Both the position numbers and the translations under genes were made by a program. DNA of 20,454 nt from Chlorobiota bacterium (GTDB lineage Bacteria; Bacteroidota; Bacteroidia; Bacteroidales; JAADGE01). Below are positions 6,371 to 14,950 of this stretch, piece after piece. The stretch is from NCBI GenBank assembly GCA_013153575.1, contig JAADEE010000142.1, positions 1 to 20,454 on the forward strand. Reading direction: 5' to 3'. Positions within the stretch are counted from its first letter, which is position 1, and the number at the start of each line of letters is the position of its first letter. Under the pieces are notes generated by a model. It did not search any database and was not told the origin of the DNA. It saw only the letters and a list, made by a program, of their open reading frames with translations.

Positions 6371-7243
6371 TTATGCTGTTAATCTATCTAAAATTGTTTT
6401 TATTAGTTTGTCGACAGCAAGTTTATAATTTTGACTATATTCTTTTCTAATTCTATTTGCAATGATACTACAAACAGTAATTGCATTATGTCCTAAAAGT
6501 AAAGATAATCCTGCAATTGCAGAACTTTCCATTTCATAGTTTGTTATTTTTCTTCCTTCAAAGTTAAAAGCTGTAATTTTATCATTAAGGCTATTATCAA
6601 TTGTGTTTAATCTTAAAACTCTACCTTGTGGACCATAAAAACCCGGTGCCGAAATTGTAATGCCATGAGTCATTCCTTCACCAATTTTATCAATTAAATA
6701 TTTTGAAGCATCAACAAAGTAAGGGTTTGCTAATTTTTCATTCCAGTTAGTATGTTTTTTGAAAGCTTCGCGGATATTATCATTTCCAATTTTTTCATTT
6801 CCTTCATAGAAATTTAACAAACCATCAAAACCAATTGATGTAACAGATAAAACAGGTGTGTCAACAGGAATATCTCCTTGTAATGCGCCTGAAGTTCCAA
6901 TTCTAACTAAATTTAAAGTTTTGTGTTCTTTTTTAGGAACTCTTTTTTCTAAATCAATATTTACTAATGCATCTAATTCATTAACAACAATGTCAATGTT
7001 GTCAGTTCCAATTCCTGTAGATAAAACAGAAATTCTTTTTCCGTTATATGTTCCTGTATGAGTTTTAAATTCTCTGTTTTGAACCTTAAACTCAATTTCG
7101 TCAAAATATTTAGAAACCATCTCAACACGACCTTGGTCTCCAACAAGTATTACATTGTCTGCTAAATTTTCAGGTTTTAAATGTAAATGAAAAATGCTAC
7201 CATCAGCATTCAGTATTAATTCTGAATCTCCTATTCTGTTCAT
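6371..7243 (-). CDS. udp: Uridine phosphorylase (nucleoside phosphorylase family NP-I)
   Basis: A 290-residue cytoplasmic enzyme predicted to split uridine and phosphate into uracil and ribose-1-phosphate (pyrimidine salvage). Motifs align with E. coli Udp: phosphate-binding VGDQGR (34-39) and RIGTSG (114-119), TGIGTDN (76-82), the uracil-specifying Gln206-x-Arg208 in PQGR, and YEMES (236-240) for the ribose. Gln and Arg at that site argue for uridine over purine nucleosides. It is about 40 residues longer than E. coli Udp, mainly from an N-terminal extension and inserts, as in other Bacteroidota members. The open frame extends to a TTG at 7270, but that TTG is part of a perfect -7 box. ATG at 7243, about 20 bases past the predicted transcription start, is therefore chosen. 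The gene lies 52 bases after tsaD and has its own promoter and terminator. Confidence 0.9.
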   Translation of the reverse strand: MNRIGDSELILNADGSIFHLHLKPENLADNVILVGDQGRVEMVSKYFDEIEFKVQNREFKTHTGTYNGKRISVLSTGIGTDNIDIVVNELDALVNIDLEKRVPKKEHKTLNLVRIGTSGALQGDIPVDTPVLSVTSIGFDGLLNFYEGNEKIGNDNIREAFKKHTNWNEKLANPYFVDASKYLIDKIGEGMTHGITISAPGFYGPQGRVLRLNTIDNSLNDKITAFNFEGRKITNYEMESSAIAGLSLLLGHNAITVCSIIANRIRKEYSQNYKLAVDKLIKTILDRLTA

Positions 7244-7267
7244 AATATTAGTTTTTTTGATAATCCA

Positions 7268-7299
7268 CAAAGGTAAAAAAAAATAATAAATTTTACTAA
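7268..7299 (-). promoter_or_regulatory. Bacteroidota promoter for the uridine phosphorylase gene
   Basis: On the minus strand: TTAG at 7299-7296 (-33 box, one mismatch to TTTG), exactly 20 bases, then TACCTTTG at 7275-7268, a perfect TAnnTTTG. Transcription would start near 7262-7264, giving a leader of about 20 bases to the ATG at 7243. The -33 box overlaps the tsaD stop codon (7296-7298). Confidence 0.6.
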
Positions 7300-8315
7300 A
7301 TTTCTTTTAATCTGGCATCGGCAACGGCAGATTGACTTGTAAAATCATTATTTAAAAACTTATGATAAGCAGTTATTGCAATCATTGCTGCATTATCTGT
7401 TGTAAACTTAAATTCCGGTATATGTAAAACCCAATTGTTTTTATTTGCTTCATCTTTAAGCCTTTCTCGTAAGCCTGAATTTGCAGAAACGCCTCCTGCA
7501 ATTGCAACTTCTTTAATTCCTGTTTTTTTAATTGCATTTTTTAATTTGTCAACTAAAATGTCAATTATTGTAAACTGAATTGATGCACAAAGGTCATTAA
7601 GATTTTCTTTTATAAAATTTGGATTTTTTTTAACTTCATCGCGAATAAAGTATAGAATAGCTGTTTTTAAACCACTAAAACTATATTGCAAATCACCAAC
7701 TTTAGGTTTTGTAAATTTATATGCATGAGGATTTCCAAGTTTTGCATATTTATCAATTAAAGGACCTCCGGGGTAGGGAAGCCCCATTATTTTTGCACTT
7801 TTGTCGAATGCTTCACCCGCTGCATCATCAATTGTTTCTCCTATAATTTCTTTATCGAAAAAACTTTTTACAACAATTAATTGAGAATGTCCTCCGGAAA
7901 CAAGCAGTGTAATAAATGGAAACTTTGGAGATGTGTGTTTTACACCTTTTTCTTTAAGAAACAAAGCCGAAACATGACCATGTAAATGATTTACATCAAT
8001 TAATGGAATATTGTTTGCTAAAGCAAAACCTTTTGCAAAAGAAATTCCTACTAAAAGAGAGCCTAATAATCCGGGACCTCTTGTAAAAGCAATTGCATCA
8101 ATATCAGAAATTGTTAAGTTTGCATTTTTTATTGCTAAATCAACAACAGGAACAATGTTTGCTTGATGCGCTCTTGATGCAAGTTCGGGAACAACACCAC
8201 CATATTTTTTGTGGACATCTTGGTTTGCTGTTACATTTGATAGTAACCACCCGTCTTGAATTATTGCTGCAGATGTATCATCGCAAGAAGTTTCAATTGC
8301 TAAAATAGTTTTCAT
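7296..8315 (-). CDS. tsaD: tRNA N6-adenosine threonylcarbamoyltransferase TsaD
   Basis: This 339-residue protein transfers threonylcarbamoyl from TC-AMP to N6 of adenosine 37 in ANN-decoding tRNAs, working with TsaB and TsaE. It belongs to the Kae1/YgjD ASKHA fold. Seen in order: N-terminal LAIETSCDDTSAA (5-17), PELASRAHQ (43-51), the metal-binding HLHGH with His110 and His114, SGGHSQL (140-146), TIDDAAGEAFDKSAK (161-175), AIAGGVSANSGLR (271-283) and the third metal ligand Asp307 (TTDNAA). Nothing is missing and length is standard. The ATG at 8315 is followed by a typical start. It is divergent from tamB across 120 bases, an arrangement I know from other Bacteroidota. No clear promoter was found for it. 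Confidence 0.97.
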   Translation of the reverse strand: MKTILAIETSCDDTSAAIIQDGWLLSNVTANQDVHKKYGGVVPELASRAHQANIVPVVDLAIKNANLTISDIDAIAFTRGPGLLGSLLVGISFAKGFALANNIPLIDVNHLHGHVSALFLKEKGVKHTSPKFPFITLLVSGGHSQLIVVKSFFDKEIIGETIDDAAGEAFDKSAKIMGLPYPGGPLIDKYAKLGNPHAYKFTKPKVGDLQYSFSGLKTAILYFIRDEVKKNPNFIKENLNDLCASIQFTIIDILVDKLKNAIKKTGIKEVAIAGGVSANSGLRERLKDEANKNNWVLHIPEFKFTTDNAAMIAITAYHKFLNNDFTSQSAVADARLKEI

Positions 8316-8435
8316 TTAAAAGTTATTTTTGTAATAATGGCATTTTGTTTGTAAAACATTAATATTAACAATATTTTGCTAATAAAATCAACAATAATCC
8401 GTTTTTAATAAATTATATATTTATTTTGCAAAAAT

Positions 8436-11400
8436 ATGCAAAAACACGTATTTGAAATAGAAAAATTAAGAAAAGTTACTTTATACGCTGTTTTGCTACT
8501 TCTTATATTGATTTTAGCACTTATTTTATTGCTTCAAACAAGTTATATTCAAACCAAAATAACAAATTTTGTAACAAAAGAACTTTCTGAAAAATTAAAT
8601 TCTAAAATTACAATTAGTAATGTTAAAATAAGTTTGTTTAGAGGTTTTGTTTTTAAAAATATTTATATTGAAGACCAGCAAAAAGATACTCTTTTGTTTG
8701 TTGAAGATTTATCTGTTATACCATCCGGATTGCAACTTGATGTAAACGATTTATCTTTAAAAGAAATTGAAATAAATAAACTGTTTTTAAATTTATATAA
8801 AGTAGGAGAAGATACTTTAAATATTCAATATTTATTAGATGCGGTTAATTCTGATAATAAAAATAAGAAGAAGAATTTTAAAATAAAATCTCAAAAAGTT
8901 TCTTTAATAAACTCTCGCTTTTATTTTAATATTTCCGATACAATTATTAAAAATAAAGTTAACTTTAAAAATTTTAAAGCAGATAGTATTAACCTGAATT
9001 TAAATCATTTAGAGCTTGTTAATGATGACGTTATTTCTGAAATTGAAAACTTTTCATTTAAAGAAAACAGTGGTTTTTCTATTAGTAAGTTAAGTTCTAA
9101 AAATGTACATATTAATCCTAAACGGACATATTTAAAAAGTTTTGAAGTTAAAACGCCAACATCAAATTTAATGTTTGATAGTTTAAATTTTGATTACCCT
9201 GCAAACTATGACTTCTCAAAATATAAAACGAAATTAAAAAGTAATATTTCAATAAAAAAACAAAGTTATTTTTCGTATGAAGATATTCAGTATTTTTTAT
9301 CGGATACAAGCAAATATAATGCACAAATAAATATTTCAGGAGGTGTTTTAGGGGGCTATAACAACTTTTCTGCAACAAATTTAATAATTCAACAAAAAGA
9401 TGTATTTTTCATTAAGTTAAATTCTAAAGTTAATGGTTTAAATGATTTAAAAGATCCAAGTTTTTTTATTAAAATGAACAAATTAGAAATTAACTTTTTG
9501 AAATTAGAACAAATACATTTTCCTTATAAAACATTAATAATTAAAAATATACCAAATTGGCTAAAAGGTTTCCAAACAATAACATATTCAGGTATTACCA
9601 AAGGTAAACTCTCTAATTCAATTACGAAAGGTAAGTTGTTTGGAGATTTTGGGAATGTTACTTTAACTGCCCATGCATTAAAAGATTCTACAAATTTTTA
9701 TAAGATTGATGGAAATATTTCAGCAAAAGAATTACAATTATCAAAAATAATTAAAAATAAAGATATTGGCTTACTTAGTTTTTCTCAAAGCTTTAATTTT
9801 TCTCTATTTAAAAATAAGTTTAAACTTAAAACTTCAGGAAGAATAAATGAATTTCTTTACAAAAAACATTTGTATAAAGATGTTGATTTATATTCTGAAA
9901 TAAGTAATAATAAAATTGATAGTATAAATATACTGATTGATCAACCAATGTTATCAGCAAGGATACTCGGAAAACTTGACTTGTCCGAAAAAGTACCAAA
10001 AGTTAAATTACTTGCAAATGTTGTAAATGCAAATGTTTCATCATTAAATTTGATTAATTCTGAAAGTGATTTTAAAGATGTTAATTTTATTGCAGAAGCA
10101 GAATTTGAAGGTTTTAATTTTAATGATTTCTTAGGTTCAATAAAGCTTAATAAGCCATTAACATATATAAAAGATACAACAAAGTATGAAATAGAAAATT
10201 TTGTTTTAAAAAGTGATTTAGTTGATTATTCACAAGGAAAAAAAGAAATAACATTACAATCATCTATCGCCAATTTTAAATTAACAACATATAAAAGTTC
10301 GGATGTTACAATTAAAATTTTAGAAGATTTAAAGAATAATATATTACAAACTTATGTAAAAAATAATACCAAAAAAGATACAAATATTATAGCAAGTCCA
10401 ATAATGTTTGAGGCAAAAATATTAAAAGCAGACATATTTATGTCTTTTATAAATCCTAAATATAAAATATCAGATGATACGAAGATTTATGGTTTTTTTG
10501 ATCCTCAAGAAGAAAAAATAAATATTTCCTTAAACTCGGCATTTTTTAAATATAAAAACATAAATATTGAAGATTTTTATTTAATGGCTTATACAAAGGA
10601 TAATAAAATATATGGAGGTGTTGGAGGTTCATCTATAAGGCCAAATAAGAAAATGCTTATTAAAAATATTAGTTTAGAAGGAGATTATGCAAATGAGTCT
10701 ATAAATTTTAATTTAAATTGGGATAATTTTAAAGACTCAGCTAATTATTCTGCTAATATTTCCGGGAAAATAAAAATAAAGACAAAAGAAAATCAAAAAA
10801 AATATTATGATTGTTCTTTACGAAATTCTCAAATGACTGTTAATGATGTTTTGTGGAAATTTAATGATGCTAATTTTATTATAGATTCTACAAAAATATC
10901 AATACATGATTTAACCTTAACAAATAAAAAACAAAAAATATATTTAGATGGAAATATTTCAGAATACAAAGGAGATGTTTTATTTGCTGAATATGAAAAT
11001 CTTGAAATAGCTAACATTTTACCATTAATTAAAAAAGATATAGCTGTAAGCGGTAAATTAAATGGCAATACAATTTTTGCAAGAATTTATGATAAACCTT
11101 TAATTTTTACAAAAGATTCAATCGTTGATTTAAACATAAATAAAATTGATTTTGGAAATTTTTATTTTAAAAGTAATTGGGATAATAAAGAAAATAAAAT
11201 ACATATAAATGCATATAATCTTAAAGGGCACTATAAAAAATTTATGAATGACACTATTTATGGAGACTATTGGCCAACCACAGGAAATATAAACTTTGTC
11301 ACAGATGTTAGGAGCATGCTTGTTAAAACGTTTAAAGAATACTATTCTGACTATATAGATTTTAATTCATTAGCATACATAAAAGGGAAACTATTTGTTT

Positions 11401-12884
11401 ATGGTAACTATAAAAGACCACAAGTAAAAGGAAATATTAAGTTAAAACAAGCATCTGTATTAATAAAATACTTAAATACTAATTATAGTATAGACAATAT
11501 AGACATTTATTTTGATGATAAAAATATACGATTGTCAAAAACAAAACTATTTTCAGAAAACAACGGAGGCGTTGCTTTTATTTCAGGAAATATATCTCAC
11601 AAGTTATTTTCTAATTTTGAAATAGATATTGATGTTGATGCCAAAAATTTTCAGATAATGAAAAAAAGAAGGACACAAACATCATATTTTTATGGAACGG
11701 CATATGGTACCGGACACTTAAATTTTTCTGGACCATTAAATAATGTATTTTTAGATGCAAACTTAAAAACAGAAAAAGAAACATATATTTTTATTCCAAT
11801 GTCAGCAAGTGAAGCCTTAAAAGAAGAACAAAGCTTTATTAGGTTTGTAACAGATACAACATTGTTAAAAAAGAAAGTTATAGAAAAAGAAGATACTTAT
11901 TCTGCTGACCTGAATGGCTTTACTATGAACCTTTTAATTGATGTAACTCCTGATGCAACAATTGAAATTATTCCTGATGAAAATGGAGATATTTTGACAA
12001 ATGGAACCGGAAGCTTAATTTTAAAAATAGATTCTGAGAATAATTTTAATATGTTTGGAACATATGTAATATCAAAAGGAAAATATAAAATAAATATAGG
12101 AAGTATAAAAAAGACATTCCTAATTCAAAATGGAAGTGAAATTAAGTGGGATGGAGATCCCCAAAATGCCCTTGTTGATATTACAGCAACATATAAATTA
12201 AACAATATAAAATTAAACAACTTGCTTCCTCCGGATGAAACAGAAACTGAAAAATCTGAAGTTGATTGCTTTGTTTATTTAAAAGGAACAATCTTTGATC
12301 CTGAATTAAAGCTTGACATTGTATTGCCGGATAATGTTAGTCAGAAATATAAAAGCAAGATTGCATCTTTTGAAGAAAAAGATATAAATGAACAATTTTT
12401 ATCTTTATTAATTATGAAACGCTTTTTTTATGATTTAGGAGCAGAATTTGCAGACTCAAAACCTCTTACCGGTGATCTGCTAACATCTTCACTTAACAGT
12501 TTATTGAAAAAGGTAAGTAAAGATTTTGATATGACACTTATTTATCAACCGGGACAAGAAACGGTAAAAGATGAGTATGGGCTTGTTTTTTCCGGGTCAG
12601 CATTTGATGACAGATTAACATACAAAGGAGGTGTTGGAATTGGAGGAAATGAAATCGAGAAAAAAGATGAGGCAATTGTTGGAGAAGCAGAAGTTGAATT
12701 AAAATTAGATAAAAAAGGAAATTTTAAAGCTAAAGCATATAATAAAGCAAATGACCAGTTAGAGAATGACGGAACTTATACACAAGGACTTGGGTTGGTT
12801 TGGCGACAAAAATTTGATAATATCTTTTGGTGGAAAAATAAAAGTAAAAATGATACAATTCAAAACAAAAAAAATGAAAAGTAA
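8436..12884 (+). CDS. tamB: TamB-family translocation/assembly module protein (DUF490/AsmA-like)
   Basis: A 1482-residue inner-membrane-anchored periplasmic protein of the TamB/AsmA-like group, whose members span the periplasm and are implicated in outer-membrane protein assembly and phospholipid transport. A single signal-anchor helix (about 14-34) is followed by a very long, beta-strand-rich region with no enzyme motifs, fitting a lipid-binding beta groove. The early part (about 40-160) has the AsmA-like start (NSKITISNVKISLFRGFVF). The C-terminal roughly 400 residues carry the TamB domain, with GFTMNLLIDVTPDATIEIIP and, near the end, GTYTQGLGLVWRQKF. Length is normal for Bacteroidota homologues. 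ATG at 8436 is preceded by AT-rich DNA; a weak -7-like TTATTTTG (8421-8428) lies too close to be convincing. It overlaps the M1 peptidase gene by 11 bases, so they are probably one operon. Confidence 0.9.
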   Translation: MQKHVFEIEKLRKVTLYAVLLLLILILALILLLQTSYIQTKITNFVTKELSEKLNSKITISNVKISLFRGFVFKNIYIEDQQKDTLLFVEDLSVIPSGLQLDVNDLSLKEIEINKLFLNLYKVGEDTLNIQYLLDAVNSDNKNKKKNFKIKSQKVSLINSRFYFNISDTIIKNKVNFKNFKADSINLNLNHLELVNDDVISEIENFSFKENSGFSISKLSSKNVHINPKRTYLKSFEVKTPTSNLMFDSLNFDYPANYDFSKYKTKLKSNISIKKQSYFSYEDIQYFLSDTSKYNAQINISGGVLGGYNNFSATNLIIQQKDVFFIKLNSKVNGLNDLKDPSFFIKMNKLEINFLKLEQIHFPYKTLIIKNIPNWLKGFQTITYSGITKGKLSNSITKGKLFGDFGNVTLTAHALKDSTNFYKIDGNISAKELQLSKIIKNKDIGLLSFSQSFNFSLFKNKFKLKTSGRINEFLYKKHLYKDVDLYSEISNNKIDSINILIDQPMLSARILGKLDLSEKVPKVKLLANVVNANVSSLNLINSESDFKDVNFIAEAEFEGFNFNDFLGSIKLNKPLTYIKDTTKYEIENFVLKSDLVDYSQGKKEITLQSSIANFKLTTYKSSDVTIKILEDLKNNILQTYVKNNTKKDTNIIASPIMFEAKILKADIFMSFINPKYKISDDTKIYGFFDPQEEKINISLNSAFFKYKNINIEDFYLMAYTKDNKIYGGVGGSSIRPNKKMLIKNISLEGDYANESINFNLNWDNFKDSANYSANISGKIKIKTKENQKKYYDCSLRNSQMTVNDVLWKFNDANFIIDSTKISIHDLTLTNKKQKIYLDGNISEYKGDVLFAEYENLEIANILPLIKKDIAVSGKLNGNTIFARIYDKPLIFTKDSIVDLNINKIDFGNFYFKSNWDNKENKIHINAYNLKGHYKKFMNDTIYGDYWPTTGNINFVTDVRSMLVKTFKEYYSDYIDFNSLAYIKGKLFVYGNYKRPQVKGNIKLKQASVLIKYLNTNYSIDNIDIYFDDKNIRLSKTKLFSENNGGVAFISGNISHKLFSNFEIDIDVDAKNFQIMKKRRTQTSYFYGTAYGTGHLNFSGPLNNVFLDANLKTEKETYIFIPMSASEALKEEQSFIRFVTDTTLLKKKVIEKEDTYSADLNGFTMNLLIDVTPDATIEIIPDENGDILTNGTGSLILKIDSENNFNMFGTYVISKGKYKINIGSIKKTFLIQNGSEIKWDGDPQNALVDITATYKLNNIKLNNLLPPDETETEKSEVDCFVYLKGTIFDPELKLDIVLPDNVSQKYKSKIASFEEKDINEQFLSLLIMKRFFYDLGAEFADSKPLTGDLLTSSLNSLLKKVSKDFDMTLIYQPGQETVKDEYGLVFSGSAFDDRLTYKGGVGIGGNEIEKKDEAIVGEAEVELKLDKKGNFKAKAYNKANDQLENDGTYTQGLGLVWRQKFDNIFWWKNKSKNDTIQNKKNEK

Positions 12885-14895
12885 AATAATAATATTTTTA
12901 ACTGTTTTTTTAACAATAAATTCATTTGCTCAAAATGAAGATTTTAGAAGTAATATTGATGTTATACATTATGATATAAATTTAAACATTACAGATTTTG
13001 TAAATAAGAAGATAAAAGGAAACACAGTTGTTAAACTTAAACCAAAAAATACAGCAGAAATTAAATTAGAACTTCTTAATTTGCATGTTGATAGTGTATT
13101 TGTTTTTAACAACAAGATGTCTGATTTTAAATATGATGGAAAAATAATTACTATCCCATATCATAAAACAAATCAAAAGAATTATGTTCTAATTAATATT
13201 TTTTATCAAGGACAACCTGTAGAAGATTTAGCATGGGGAGGTTTTTTCTTTTCAGATAGTACAGCATACAATATTGGAGTAGGAATGGAGGCAACACCTC
13301 ATGGTTTTGGGCGAGTTTGGTTTCCTTGTTCCGATAGTTTTACCGATAAAGCAACATATAATTTAAATATTACAGTTCCACAAAATTATCGAGCTGTGTG
13401 TTCCGGAATTTTAGAAAAAACAAAAATTAATGAAAACAAAACCGAAACATATTCATGGGTATTAAAACAAGAAGTCCCAACTTATATAGTATCGGTTGCT
13501 GTTGCAAAATATTCAGAAATAAAAGATGTTTATGAAGGAATAAAAAGAAATATTCCAATCAGTCTTTTTGTATATCCAAATGATTCTGCAAATGCCGTTT
13601 ATTCTTTTAAGAACTTAAAAAAAGCACTTTCTGCATTTGAACACGGATATGGAGAATACGTTTGGGACAGAGTAGGTTATGTTGAAGTGCCATTTTCATC
13701 AGGAGCAATGGAACATGTTTGTAACATTGCTTACCCGGAATATGCAATCGATAGTACATTGTTCAGAGAAACATTAATGGCACATGAACTTTCACACCAT
13801 TGGTTTGGGAATTTAGTAACATGCAAAACTGCAAGCGATATGTGGCTTAACGAAGGTTGGGCATCATATTCCGAAGCTCTTTTTAAAGAAGATGTTTATG
13901 GCAAACAAGCCTACAAAGAATATGTTCGAGAAAATCATGCAAAAGTATTAACACAAGCACATATAATCGATAAAGGTTATAGAGCTGTTGCAGGAGTTCC
14001 TCATGAATTTACTTATGGAATGACTGTTTATGATAAAGGAGCAGATGTTGCATATACACTTAGAGGTTATATGGGTGACAGCCTGTTTTTTAGCTCTCTT
14101 ACTGCATATTTAAAAACATTTGCATTTAAAGCGGCATCAAGTTATGATTTTCGAGATTTTTTATCTCATTATTCCGGTATTGATTTAACCGATTTTTTTG
14201 AAACTTGGGTTTTTGAAAAAGGCTTTCCTCACTTTTCTATTTCAAGTTTTAAGTCAGAAAAGATAGGCAAAGAATATAAAACCGACTTAATATTAAAACA
14301 ACGACTTAAAGAGCGAGACTTGTACGGACAAAACAACCTCGTAGATATAACCTTTGTTGATAAAGACCTTAATTTTTATACAGAAAAAGCAATTGTTTCA
14401 AAGCCCGAAGAAACATTTAACTATTTTCACAAATTTAAACCTCTTTATGTTTTTATTGATTTAGAAGAAAAAAATGCAGATGCAACAATTGATAATTATA
14501 AACTTTTTAAAGACACTGCAAGTTATGATTTTCCATACACTGATTTTTCTGTAAAAATAAACTCATTAAAAGGAAAAGCAATTATTCAAAGTGTTTTAAA
14601 CATTATTGAACCCGAAAATATTAAAAATGATGATTATAACTTTTCAAAAGTTCAATATTGGGATATAAACGGTGTTGCAACAGAGAAAATAACAATGGAA
14701 GGAAGTTTTTTTGTAAGTATGCAAGAAAATAACTTTTCTGAATTTTTAGATGAGGCTGTTTTGCTTTACCGCCCTAATATTTATACTCCATTTAAAAAAG
14801 TTGATACAGAATTGTTTGAATATAATGAATTTGATGGTTTGTTTATTGTTAAAAATTTGAAATTTGGTCAATATGCAATTGCTGTTGAAAAGTAA
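12874..14895 (+). CDS. Exported M1-family zinc metallopeptidase (aminopeptidase N-like)
   Basis: A 673-residue gluzincin peptidase. The N terminus (1-19: basic start, hydrophobic FLTVFLTI, SFA before Gln20) is a Sec signal peptide without a lipobox Cys, so the enzyme is probably periplasmic or outward-facing. Domains: N-terminal beta saddle (about 25-210), thermolysin-like catalytic domain (about 225-450), then a beta-rich C-terminal part rather than the large helical domain of E. coli PepN. Zinc ligands His304 and His308 (HELSH) and Glu327 (NEGWASY) are present, as is the catalytic Tyr386 (VYDKGA). The substrate motif is GAMEH (277-281) instead of the classical GAMEN. Longer starts exist at 12766 and 12850, but only ATG 12874 places the signal peptide at the end. 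It overlaps tamB by 11 bases. No T9SS C-terminal sorting domain was recognised. Substrate is unknown. Confidence 0.88.
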   Translation: MKSKIIIFLTVFLTINSFAQNEDFRSNIDVIHYDINLNITDFVNKKIKGNTVVKLKPKNTAEIKLELLNLHVDSVFVFNNKMSDFKYDGKIITIPYHKTNQKNYVLINIFYQGQPVEDLAWGGFFFSDSTAYNIGVGMEATPHGFGRVWFPCSDSFTDKATYNLNITVPQNYRAVCSGILEKTKINENKTETYSWVLKQEVPTYIVSVAVAKYSEIKDVYEGIKRNIPISLFVYPNDSANAVYSFKNLKKALSAFEHGYGEYVWDRVGYVEVPFSSGAMEHVCNIAYPEYAIDSTLFRETLMAHELSHHWFGNLVTCKTASDMWLNEGWASYSEALFKEDVYGKQAYKEYVRENHAKVLTQAHIIDKGYRAVAGVPHEFTYGMTVYDKGADVAYTLRGYMGDSLFFSSLTAYLKTFAFKAASSYDFRDFLSHYSGIDLTDFFETWVFEKGFPHFSISSFKSEKIGKEYKTDLILKQRLKERDLYGQNNLVDITFVDKDLNFYTEKAIVSKPEETFNYFHKFKPLYVFIDLEEKNADATIDNYKLFKDTASYDFPYTDFSVKINSLKGKAIIQSVLNIIEPENIKNDDYNFSKVQYWDINGVATEKITMEGSFFVSMQENNFSEFLDEAVLLYRPNIYTPFKKVDTELFEYNEFDGLFIVKNLKFGQYAIAVEK

Positions 14896-14899
14896 ATAA

Positions 14900-14934
14900 A
14901 ATGAGCAAAGCATTTTAAATTAGCTTTGCTCATT
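14900..14934. terminator. Terminator hairpin between convergent M1 peptidase and manC genes
   Basis: A perfect 12-bp stem, AATGAGCAAAGC (14900-14911) against 14923-14934, with an 11-base loop, 5 bases after the peptidase stop. On the minus strand it is followed by T-rich sequence (TTTATTTACTTTT), good for ending manC. On the plus strand a T6 run follows about 10 bases later. It probably works in both directions. Confidence 0.65.
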
Positions 14935-14950
14935 ATAGTCTTAATATTTT

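Noticed and set aside
8359..8368. TTAATATTAA palindrome between tsaD and tamB as an operator
   Set aside because: A ten-base A/T-only palindrome is expected by chance in this composition and it does not overlap a recognisable promoter.
8421..8428. TTATTTTG as -7 box for tamB
   Set aside because: It has one mismatch, no TTTG at the proper distance, and would put the transcription start almost on the ATG.
12766..12873. Longer N terminus for the M1 peptidase (ATG at 12766 or 12850)
   Set aside because: It would place up to 36 charged residues before a clear signal peptide and overlap tamB by over 100 bases; ATG at 12874 gives a normal secreted protein.
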